This document shows, piece after piece, positions 1 through 5,033 of a DNA stretch of 7,200 bases. The position numbers were made by a program, and so were the translations under genes. The stretch covers positions 1 to 7,200 of the forward strand of contig CAADVA010000229.1 in assembly GCA_900752345.1 (NCBI GenBank), written 5' to 3'. This DNA is from an uncultured Collinsella sp. GTDB lineage: Bacteria; Actinomycetota; Coriobacteriia; Coriobacteriales; Coriobacteriaceae. Position 1 is the stretch's first letter. Every line of letters begins with the position of its first letter. The notes beneath the pieces are model-generated. The model was not told the origin of the DNA. It searched no databases and was given only the letters and a program-made list of their open reading frames with translations.

Positions 1-597
1 CCCGAGTGCGACCGGGGGGCCCGCCGCCCAAAGCTTGCGGAGCCGCTCGACTGGCTCGAAGGCGCCGGTATCATATCGGTCAACAACCTGACCGAAGGCA
101 TCGAGCCTCCCCTCGTTCCCTTCGACGACGAAGATGGAAGTTTCTTTAAGGTCTATCTTCTCGATACCGGCCTCATGTTCTACAAACTCGGCATCAACCC
201 GAGGCTCTGGCTCGACCTCAAAGAAGATTCCGCCATAGCGCTATCTTCCGACTTCCGAGGCGCCCTGGCGGAAAACTCGGTCATGCAAGCATTTTCGGGT
301 AACAGCTTGCAGACGTATTACTGGGTGCCGCCGTCGTCTTGGAAGACGACCGGCGAGCTCGATTTTCTACTTCAGACCGACCGTATGGAAATCGTGCCCG
401 TCGAGGTAAAGTCCGCACGCAACGTGCGCGCGAGAACCCTCGGGTCGTTCATGGACAAAGCCCGATCGCCATATGCCTACATTTTGTCCGAGAACAATTT
501 TTTCCGCAGCGAAACCGATGACGGGCGCGAGCTACGCCACCTCCCCTTGTACGCAGCGGGCTTTATTGGAGCAAACTGCCTCAAGAGCAGTCTGTAA
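1..597 (+). CDS. AAA-family ATPase with C-terminal DUF4143 domain, C-terminal fragment
   Basis: The frame is open from base 1 to the TAA at 595-597, giving the last 198 residues; the start and the ATPase core lie outside the window. The visible part matches the DUF4143 half of the AAA_14/DUF4143 ATPases: the strand YLLDTGLMFYKLG (residues 52-64), an AENSV segment (90-94) matching the family's conserved 'xENxV' helix, then GELDFLL (118-124) and VPVEVKS (132-138). The E119-x-D121 ... E135-x-K137 spacing resembles a PD-(D/E)XK nuclease fold, typical of this domain. The C-terminus (LRHLPLYAAGFI) also fits the family. The biological role of these ATPases is not firmly known. The next gene starts 33 nt downstream on the same strand and may be co-transcribed. 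The protein is clearly diverged from the second DUF4143 ATPase in this window, so this is not a recent duplication. Confidence 0.85.
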   Translation, partial: PECDRGARRPKLAEPLDWLEGAGIISVNNLTEGIEPPLVPFDDEDGSFFKVYLLDTGLMFYKLGINPRLWLDLKEDSAIALSSDFRGALAENSVMQAFSGNSLQTYYWVPPSSWKTTGELDFLLQTDRMEIVPVEVKSARNVRARTLGSFMDKARSPYAYILSENNFFRSETDDGRELRHLPLYAAGFIGANCLKSSL

Positions 598-630
598 GCC
601 CTGCACGACCGCCTAGAAAGGAAACCGCTC

Positions 631-1077
631 ATGCAACGCATACTGTTTATCTGCCATGGCAACATCTGTCGCTCGACGATGGCTGAGTCGGTGTTTACCG
701 AGCTGGTGCGGCGCGCCGGGCGCGCGGGCGAGTTTGTCATTGACTCCGCTGCGACCTCGACCGAGGAGATCGGCAACCCGCCACACCACGGTACCGTTGC
801 CAAGCTGCGCGAGGTCGGGATTCCCGTCGTCGCACATCGTGCACGTCAGGTGCGTCGCGCGGAGTATGGCGACTGGGACCACATTGTCTATATGGACGAC
901 GAGAACGCGCGTGGCCTGCGTCGCATCTTTGGCGACGACCCCGACGGCAAGATTACGCGCATGCTCGATTGGACCGAGCGCCCCGGCGACGTGGCCGACC
1001 CCTGGTACACCGGCAATTTCGATGCCACCTACCGCGACGTACTCGACGGCTGCACCGCTATGCTCGAGCAGCTGTAG
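631..1077 (+). CDS. Low-molecular-weight protein tyrosine phosphatase
   Basis: A complete 148-residue protein, the usual size for the low-molecular-weight PTP family. It hydrolyses phosphotyrosine in proteins in the cytoplasm, and family members often counteract bacterial tyrosine kinases. The P-loop is at the extreme N-terminus: C8-H-G-N-I-C13-R14-S15, the C-x5-R-S signature with C8 as nucleophile and R14 binding phosphate. The general-acid loop is D123-P124-W125-Y126 near the C-terminus, corresponding to the family's DPYY/DPWY. The start is supported by AAAGGA at 617-622, 8 nt before the ATG, and by the catalytic loop beginning only seven residues in. No kinase or exopolysaccharide gene is visible nearby, so the substrate is unknown. 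It ends 46 nt from the convergent ATPase gene, and I see no clear bidirectional terminator between them. Confidence 0.93.
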   Translation: MQRILFICHGNICRSTMAESVFTELVRRAGRAGEFVIDSAATSTEEIGNPPHHGTVAKLREVGIPVVAHRARQVRRAEYGDWDHIVYMDDENARGLRRIFGDDPDGKITRMLDWTERPGDVADPWYTGNFDATYRDVLDGCTAMLEQL

Positions 1078-1123
1078 GCAATCGAGGTCGCGGGCCACGC
1101 CTTTGTCACATCCGGGACTAGCC

Positions 1124-2485
1124 CTAGACCGGCTTGACCTCCAGCTTTATCCCCTCGGCGCAGGAGTCGCCCAAAACATCCGAAAGGGCCCAGGTCGCAT
1201 ATAGCGGCAAATAGAGAACCGCTCCGTTGCGCTCAACGTTGCCTCTCGAGAAAACAATCCCGAGCCTTACGCCATATTCAGCCGTATCAAGCACATGACC
1301 GAGCGCAGCGTGCGCGTGGTAATAGGAGCCCGATTTAACCTCGATCGGAACAGCCGTCCCATCCGGTCCATCGACCACAAAGTCCACTTCACCGCGCTTT
1401 TTTGTCTGATAGTAGTAAAGCTGGCGATTTTGGGCAGCCAGCTGCTGGGCCACCACGTTTTCGTAAATGCCGCCCAGATTGGGCTCCTTGCTATCAAGAT
1501 ACGCCGCTTGGGCGACTCCGACGGGGTAGCGCGCCATCAACATGCCCGTATCCGATTGATATAGCTTGAACTGCGATGGCCGTGCCGTCTTGAGCAAGGG
1601 CGATTTTGGCTCGGTTACGATATCGGCTTTGAGAGCAACGCCGGCATCGACAAGCCATACAAAATCTCGCTGATACTTCTCGTAGTGAGCCTTGGGGTCA
1701 ATGGAATTGAGCACGAAGCGCTTGTTTTCGCCCTCGAGCATAATAGGGAGCTGATCGTAAATGCTCTGCACCTGAAGGGCTCGCCCGCTTGCATACTTGG
1801 AGATATCCCGCCGGTACTGTTCGTTGAGCTCTGACTGTAGCTGACGAACAGAGGCAAGGTCGCCCTGCGTGTCAAGGAAACGCTGCACGACCTCCGGCAT
1901 TCCGCCGACAACGGTATAGGTCCTGAAGTTTGCCATCATCGCGTCATGAATGTAATCAGGAACGGGCCTCTCGCTGATACACGCGTCACGTATCGTTTGG
2001 CGAGCCCCCTCGCTCACCCCGGTTGCCCAGCAAAACTCCTCAAAATCGAGCGGGAACATCCTAAGCTCGTGGACATACCCCACGGGATAGGACCTGACGC
2101 CCTTGAACTGAGTCCCGAGCATTGACCCCGAAAACGCCCAGCGGCACCTCCCGTCCTCAACAAGGAACTTTGCCATCGTCATGATGTCGGGGGCCTCTTG
2201 GACCTCATCGATAAACACGAGCGTTTTGCCTGGCGCAATCGACTTTCCCGAAAGAAGCGTCACCCTGCTGATGAAATCATCGGCATTCCGCGCCTCGAGA
2301 AGAGCATCTTTTGCCTGGCGGTTTTCCATGAGGTTAAGCTCGATGTAGGTTGCATGGTTGGCTTTGCCAAATGCGCGAATCGAATAGCTTTTGCCAATCT
2401 GGCGAGAACCCGTAATGAACAAGGCCTTTTGCTCGGAAGACTTCAGCCAACGCTCCAGCTCTGCCGCTATTTTCCTGCGCAGCAT
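1124..2485 (-). CDS. AAA-family ATPase with DUF4143 domain, complete
   Basis: A 453-residue cytoplasmic protein with the full AAA_14 + DUF4143 architecture. The Walker A motif is GSRQIGKS at residues 26-33 and Walker B is LVFIDEV at 89-95. A sensor-like FSGS is near 118-121, followed by the family block YPVGYVHELRMFPLDFEEF at about 133-151. The DUF4143 part runs from about 230 to the end, with KLYQSDTGML, then GEVDFVV (365-371) and PIEVKS (380-385); E366/D368/E382/K384 form a PD-(D/E)XK-like set. Function is unproven for the family; ATP binding is a confident inference, nuclease activity is not. An ATG at 2506 would add seven residues, but the ATG at 2485 has a strong AGGGGAG five nt upstream and begins exactly where family homology should (MLRRKIAAELERWL), so I chose 2485. 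The upstream region carries three 33-bp-spaced repeats. Codons and flanks are more AT-rich than the ABC genes, hinting at transfer. Confidence 0.9.
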   Translation of the reverse strand: MLRRKIAAELERWLKSSEQKALFITGSRQIGKSYSIRAFGKANHATYIELNLMENRQAKDALLEARNADDFISRVTLLSGKSIAPGKTLVFIDEVQEAPDIMTMAKFLVEDGRCRWAFSGSMLGTQFKGVRSYPVGYVHELRMFPLDFEEFCWATGVSEGARQTIRDACISERPVPDYIHDAMMANFRTYTVVGGMPEVVQRFLDTQGDLASVRQLQSELNEQYRRDISKYASGRALQVQSIYDQLPIMLEGENKRFVLNSIDPKAHYEKYQRDFVWLVDAGVALKADIVTEPKSPLLKTARPSQFKLYQSDTGMLMARYPVGVAQAAYLDSKEPNLGGIYENVVAQQLAAQNRQLYYYQTKKRGEVDFVVDGPDGTAVPIEVKSGSYYHAHAALGHVLDTAEYGVRLGIVFSRGNVERNGAVLYLPLYATWALSDVLGDSCAEGIKLEVKPV

Positions 2486-2504
2486 AGGCTCTCCCCTCGG
2501 TGTC

Positions 2505-2592
2505 ATCGAATGAAATGCAAAGTTTTATATGCTTGATTATCGATGAAACGCAGAATTTTTAGAACCTAAAATCGGATGAAATGCAGAGATTT
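2505..2592. repeat. Three direct repeats with exact 33-bp period upstream of the DUF4143 ATPase
   Basis: The core ATGAAAYGCARA occurs at 2510-2521 (ATGAAATGCAAA), 2543-2554 (ATGAAACGCAGA) and 2576-2587 (ATGAAATGCAGA). Each core is preceded by ATCG or similar and followed after about 1-3 bases by TTT. Starts are 33 bp apart in both steps, about three helical turns, which would put all three sites on one face of the DNA. The sequence between cores is not conserved, so these look like protein-binding sites rather than a slipped tandem duplication. On the gene's own strand the core reads TYTGCRTTTCAT. They lie immediately upstream of the ATPase start at 2485. Confidence 0.75.
2536..2564 (-). promoter_or_regulatory. 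Candidate promoter of the DUF4143 ATPase
   Basis: On the minus strand, a -10-like GATAAT (2541 to 2536, 5/6 consensus) lies 17 bp from a weak -35-like TTCTAA (2564 to 2559). The middle 33-bp repeat copy falls inside the spacer, one copy lies upstream of the -35, and one lies downstream near the expected transcription start. This arrangement would suit regulation. The -35 is poor and TATAAA at 2523-2528 (minus) is an alternative -10, so the exact boxes are uncertain. Confidence 0.35.
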
Positions 2593-2626
2593 GAAATTAT
2601 AAGCAAAAGAAGGGGCATCACTGGCG

Positions 2627-2659
2627 AATGTGTCAAAGGGGCTGCCCCTTTGTCACATT
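2627..2659. repeat. 15-bp-stem hairpin, terminator or dispersed intergenic repeat
   Basis: The arms 2627-2641 and 2645-2659 are complementary over 15 bp with one T/T mismatch (2633/2653) and a three-base loop CTG. The central stem is CAAAGGGG/CCCCTTTG. It begins 8 nt beyond the stop of the TIGR04076-like gene on the minus strand, where a terminator is expected. There is no U-run directly after the stem in either direction, so it is not a textbook intrinsic terminator. A partial copy of one arm (CCTTTGTCACAT) recurs at 1100-1111 just beyond the end of the ATPase gene, so it may be a repeat family. Confidence 0.65.
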
Positions 2660-2667
2660 GCGCTCGA

Positions 2668-2997
2668 CTACTCGTCAACGATCTCGGCAAGCCAGACGTT
2701 CAGCGTATCGACCTCGGGGCAGCAGAACTTTGCCGCACCAGGCTCGTTGCCAGGCACGGTTCCGCCATAGCGCAGGATATCGATATAGGGAAAGCCCACG
2801 TGACAGGCCATAGCGCACATCTTGCCGCGGTCTCGATCGAAGTCGAAGACGTCTCCCGGCTTGTGACCATGGTGACAACGGCACGCACCCAGCTGGTCCA
2901 CGCAGCTCACGCGGATACGCGGACGCTTGCCACGCGGCGCACCGAGCGGCCCGTTCTCGCCCGCAGGCTTGACGCCGCCCTCGCCGGCGTTACTCAT
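2668..2997 (-). CDS. Small Cys-rich TIGR04076-like protein
   Basis: A 109-residue protein of unknown function resembling the TIGR04076 family. The recognisable core follows a 24-residue Gly/Pro-rich leader: RIRVSCVDQLGACRCHHGHKPGD (28-49, written here without gaps only to E. coli-style motif positions) has the family's C..C..GHK.GD pattern, then C61/C65 and a C-terminal CCPEVD (92-97) matching the family's aCPD-like motif. Seven cysteines (32, 39, 41, 61, 65, 92, 93) and H42/H43/H45 suggest a metal or redox site, which is an inference. The gene starts 8 nt inside the end of the pyridoxal kinase gene (ATGAGTAA overlap) and lacks a strong ribosome site of its own, indicating translational coupling. 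Whether it works with vitamin B6 metabolism is unknown. The Gly/Pro-rich leader could be non-essential extension, but no better downstream start is visible. Confidence 0.75.
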   Translation of the reverse strand: MSNAGEGGVKPAGENGPLGAPRGKRPRIRVSCVDQLGACRCHHGHKPGDVFDFDRDRGKMCAMACHVGFPYIDILRYGGTVPGNEPGAAKFCCPEVDTLNVWLAEIVDE

Positions 2998-3814
2998 GGT
3001 CGATCACATCCAGGCAGGCCTCGATGGGAAGGCCGGCCGACTTGTCTTCTTGGTCGGCATTGCGCTCGATAAGCTCGGCCACCACACGCATGGCGTCGGT
3101 CGTCGCACGCTGTAAGCTCCAGCCGGCCATAACGCGACCCACGAGCACCGACGAGAACGTATCGCCCGTGCCCGGGAAATACACCGGGATCAGCTCAAAG
3201 GGAATCGTGAAGTACTCTCCCGCCACATGGTCGTAGCCGATGACGGCACTCGCCCCGTCGACCTTCGCGCTCGTAATGACCACCGACTTGGCGCCCAGCG
3301 CGAGCATGGCGTCCACGAGCGCACGAGCCTCATCGGCCGTAATCTGCTCGGCCATAGGCGTATCGGTGAGCAGACACGCCTCGGTATAGTTGGGCACCGC
3401 GTAGTCGGCGCACTCGACCAGGCTGCGCATAAGGCCGATGGTCGATTCGGGCACGCCGGCGTAGAGCCTGCCGTTGTCGGCCATGATGGGGTCGACGAAC
3501 ACCTTGGTGCCTTTTTGCGAACGGCGGTGGCAAAAGTCCGAGATGATGCGCGCCTCTTCCTCGGTCACGATAAAGCCGGTCGAGATGGCGTCGAATTCAA
3601 AGCCGAGCTCCTCCCAGATGGCAAGACTCTGACGCACGTACTCCGTGGTGTCGTGGATGTAAAACTTGGGGTAGTTGAGCGTATCGGAAACGAGGGCCGT
3701 CGGCAGGTTGTGGATACGGTAACCCATGTGCGACAGCACCGGCAGCATGGCAGAAAGCGCGACCTTACCGTAGCCGCACATATCGTTGATCAGCAGCAGC
3801 TGAGTGTTCTTCAT
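2990..3814 (-). CDS. Pyridoxal/pyridoxamine kinase (B6 salvage)
   Basis: A 274-residue ribokinase-superfamily kinase that phosphorylates pyridoxal, pyridoxamine or pyridoxine with ATP in the cytoplasm (PdxK/PdxY type). Motifs in order: NDMCGYGKVAL (10-20) and LPTALVSDT (37-45) in the substrate-binding N-terminus; DPIMADNGRLY (108-118), matching the DPVMGD-G-Y signature; PNYTEA (141-146), the ribokinase-family PNxxE; SVVITS (177-182); and PGTGDTF (214-220) with D218 as the expected catalytic base. Length is normal. The frame stays open 60 codons further upstream, but that part looks non-coding. The ATG at 3814 has AAGGGGG six nt upstream, and the family homology begins there. The gene overlaps the TIGR04076-like gene by 8 nt and is transcribed divergently from the marR operon. 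A hydroxymethylpyrimidine kinase (ThiD) is less likely because of the GYGK and LPTAL motifs. Confidence 0.92.
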   Translation of the reverse strand: MKNTQLLLINDMCGYGKVALSAMLPVLSHMGYRIHNLPTALVSDTLNYPKFYIHDTTEYVRQSLAIWEELGFEFDAISTGFIVTEEEARIISDFCHRRSQKGTKVFVDPIMADNGRLYAGVPESTIGLMRSLVECADYAVPNYTEACLLTDTPMAEQITADEARALVDAMLALGAKSVVITSAKVDGASAVIGYDHVAGEYFTIPFELIPVYFPGTGDTFSSVLVGRVMAGWSLQRATTDAMRVVAELIERNADQEDKSAGLPIEACLDVIDHE

Positions 3815-3994
3815 GAGTGTCCCCCTTGGGTCGGGTGCGACGCGACGGCGCCATAGTGCGACTAAGTGTAGCGCAGGGGGCGTTGCAAGCGGGCGCAGGC
3901 GCCGAGGAGGGCACATTGTTGCGGAAAGGTTACGGAAATGGGAGGCAAAATCGCGGCGGTAGCGGCACAGTAGCTGCCATCTATTTACTACCAT

Positions 3995-4152
3995 TCCAAA
4001 ACTATGCCGGATTACTACGATAAACCGTTAGCCTCCAACCACAACGAATTGCACTCCGGCAAAACCGCAGGTAGACAGCTTGTGATTTTACGAAAAACAA
4101 TGCCGAGGTCTGATATTTCGAATTCATCGTAGTAATCCGGCATAGTTTTGGA
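3995..4152. repeat. 158-bp element bounded by perfect 27-bp inverted repeats (MITE-like)
   Basis: The arms 3995-4021 and 4126-4152 are perfect reverse complements over 27 bp; each arm contains AACTATGCCGGATTACTACG read inward. They enclose 104 bp that are more AT-rich than the surroundings. The size, perfect termini and lack of a transposase suit a miniature inverted-repeat transposable element, or a long RNA hairpin. I see no target-site duplication at the edges and no recognised insertion-sequence end, so mobility is unproven. An ATG in each arm opens a 42-codon frame running inward and stopping at a TAG in the opposite arm: 4004-4132 on plus and 4143-4015 on minus. Confidence 0.7.
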
Positions 4153-4304
4153 CAAAGCAACTTCGAAAGGGTGTCACCGCAGCCCAAAATGATTCGTTTT
4201 CCTCCGTCCCCCACGGATCACTCAACAAGAGCGTCCCCAACGACTATCCCAACAAGGGCAACGCCGATGTTTTGGCGAAGTCAGCGAAAACCCGTCAGAG
4301 CGAG

Positions 4305-4427
4305 CAAGGTGCCTTGAAGCAAGGCGGCATTGACCTTCTGGTCATGCCGCCGAAGTTGAAAGGCAGATTGCCGCTCTGGCGGGGTTGCAGGGTCGCGCCG
4401 TTGCGCGGTTTGGCAAAACCGCGTAAC
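4305..4427. other. Cluster of small hairpins, possible structured intergenic repeat or RNA
   Basis: Successive self-complementary segments: CAAGG/CCTTG at 4305-4316; a 12-bp stem with one bulged T and a TTCT loop at 4323-4351 (GGCGGCAT... paired with ...ATGCCGCC); GGCA/TGCC at 4362-4372; CCGC/GCGG around 4371-4382; and a 12-bp stem with one G-T pair and a GGCA loop at 4400-4427 (core GCGGTTT/AAACCGC). None is followed by a T-run, so they are not ordinary terminators. They lie upstream of the marR -35 box and so outside that transcript. No known RNA family is recognised. Confidence 0.45.
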
Positions 4428-4442
4428 CACTAGTTTGGTACC

Positions 4443-4471
4443 TTGACATTCATTTCTCATGCTCCTAGATT
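4443..4471 (+). promoter_or_regulatory. Promoter of the marR-ABC exporter operon
   Basis: A perfect -35 TTGACA (4443-4448) is followed, after exactly 17 bp, by TAGATT (4466-4471, 4/6 matches to TATAAT). The expected transcription start near 4478-4480 leaves a leader of about 48 nt before the marR ATG. This is the strongest sigma-70-type promoter visible in the window. The overlapping inverted repeat just downstream suggests it is repressed by the MarR product. Confidence 0.75.
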
Positions 4472-4505
4472 GGTTAGGCACAAAACAATTCCACTACCTA
4501 ACTAA
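4470..4505. promoter_or_regulatory. Candidate MarR operator, inverted repeat over the transcription start
   Basis: Half-site TTGGTTAGGCA (4470-4480) faces TTAGTTAGGTA read on the minus strand (4505 to 4495), matching at 9 of 11 positions, with a perfect GTTAGG/CCTAAC core. The half-sites start at the end of the -10 box and span the likely transcription start, a position where bound protein would block the polymerase. The 14-bp gap is longer than in many MarR operators, so each half could be part of a separate dimer site. Confidence 0.5.
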
Positions 4506-4526
4506 AGAAAGGAGCAACACTAATTC

Positions 4527-5033
4527 ATGTGCGATGAACCTCTTAACCTTTGTTCGCACGAGCCCGGCGGCGACCCGTCACAGCCGGCGGATGTACCCGA
4601 AGCGGTCAGTGCCGAAGACAAACTCGCCAAGCGCATCCTGAGCGGCCTGGGTTTTTGCGGCCATTACATGCATTTTCATGGCGGAGGCGTGTCCGGCAAG
4701 GCGCCCATCATCTGCCTGCTGGCCAAGCAGCCCGGCGGCGAGATGTCGCAGCAGGAACTCGGCATGCACTTTGACCTCAAGCCGGGGTCGCTTTCCGAGA
4801 TCCTGTCCAAGCTCGAGGTCAACGGTCTCATCGAGCGCAGCCGTAACCCCAAGGATCGACGGCAGCTCACCATTCGCCTGACCGAAACCGGCCGGGAAAA
4901 CGCCCGCATCGACCAGGCGGCCCGCATCCGCTTTAGAGAACGGGCCTTTAGTGCCCTCACTCACGACGAGCGCGAGCAGCTCGCCGAAATGCTCGAGAAA
5001 ATCCGTGTAACCTGGGAGGAACTGGATGATTAA
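4527..5033 (+). CDS. MarR-family transcriptional regulator
   Basis: A 168-residue winged-helix DNA-binding protein, probably a dimeric ligand-responsive repressor of its own operon. The helix-turn-helix is at about 72-101 (MSQQELGMHFDLKPGSLSEI then LSKLEVNGLI), followed by the MarR wing with the hallmark D110-R-R-Q-L-T-I-R-L-T-E-T-G (110-122). The C-terminal helix (about 140-166) suits dimerisation. The N-terminal 30 residues are acidic/Pro-rich and atypical. A Cys/His-rich segment, C44-G-H46-Y-M-H49-F-H51, could bind metal or heme (inference). The start has AAAGGAG at 4508-4514, 12 nt upstream, which is slightly long spacing; no closer in-frame ATG is visible. It overlaps the first ABC subunit by 8 nt (ATGATTAA), and its own promoter and operator candidate lie just upstream. 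Confidence 0.92.
   Translation: MCDEPLNLCSHEPGGDPSQPADVPEAVSAEDKLAKRILSGLGFCGHYMHFHGGGVSGKAPIICLLAKQPGGEMSQQELGMHFDLKPGSLSEILSKLEVNGLIERSRNPKDRRQLTIRLTETGRENARIDQAARIRFRERAFSALTHDEREQLAEMLEKIRVTWEELDD

Larger units (their letters stand above)
3815..4526. other. Divergent intergenic region between the B6 kinase and marR operons
   Basis: These 712 bp hold no convincing protein gene. Positions 3815-3994 contain the kinase leader; TACACT (3870 to 3865, minus) is a possible -10, but no -35 lies at normal spacing, so no promoter is assigned. Positions 3995-4152 are the inverted-repeat element. Positions 4153-4440 are GC-rich with several small hairpins and a startless open frame. Positions 4443-4505 hold the marR promoter and operator candidate. 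Confidence 0.7.

Noticed and set aside
613..1098. 161-codon open frame on the minus strand
   Set aside because: It lies antisense to the tyrosine phosphatase, whose catalytic motifs are intact on the plus strand.
1078..1123. Bidirectional terminator between the convergent genes
   Set aside because: No stem of useful length could be found in these 46 bases.
2486..2506. Upstream ATG for the complete DUF4143 ATPase at 2506
   Set aside because: The AGGGGAG ribosome site lies between the two ATGs and serves the one at 2485; the extra seven residues have no family match.
2505..2592. CRISPR array
   Set aside because: Only three short 12-bp cores with a 33-bp period, no long conserved repeat and no cas genes nearby.
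2581..3072. 163-codon open frame on the plus strand
   Set aside because: It runs through the hairpin and antisense to the TIGR04076-like gene and the kinase end; no ribosome site or domain.
3227..3856. 209-codon open frame on the plus strand
   Set aside because: It is the antisense shadow of the pyridoxal kinase and shows no family features.
3815..3994. Longer start for the pyridoxal kinase at 3994
   Set aside because: The extra 60 residues are Arg/Pro-rich without homology features, while the ATG at 3814 has a strong ribosome site and begins at the conserved family N-terminus.
4400..4427. Intrinsic terminator
   Set aside because: The stem is strong but has no T-run after it on either strand, and no gene reads into it from either side.
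4281..4481. 66-codon open frame on the minus strand
   Set aside because: It overlaps the hairpin cluster and the marR promoter, lacks a clear ribosome site and has no recognisable domain; the region is better described as structured intergenic DNA.
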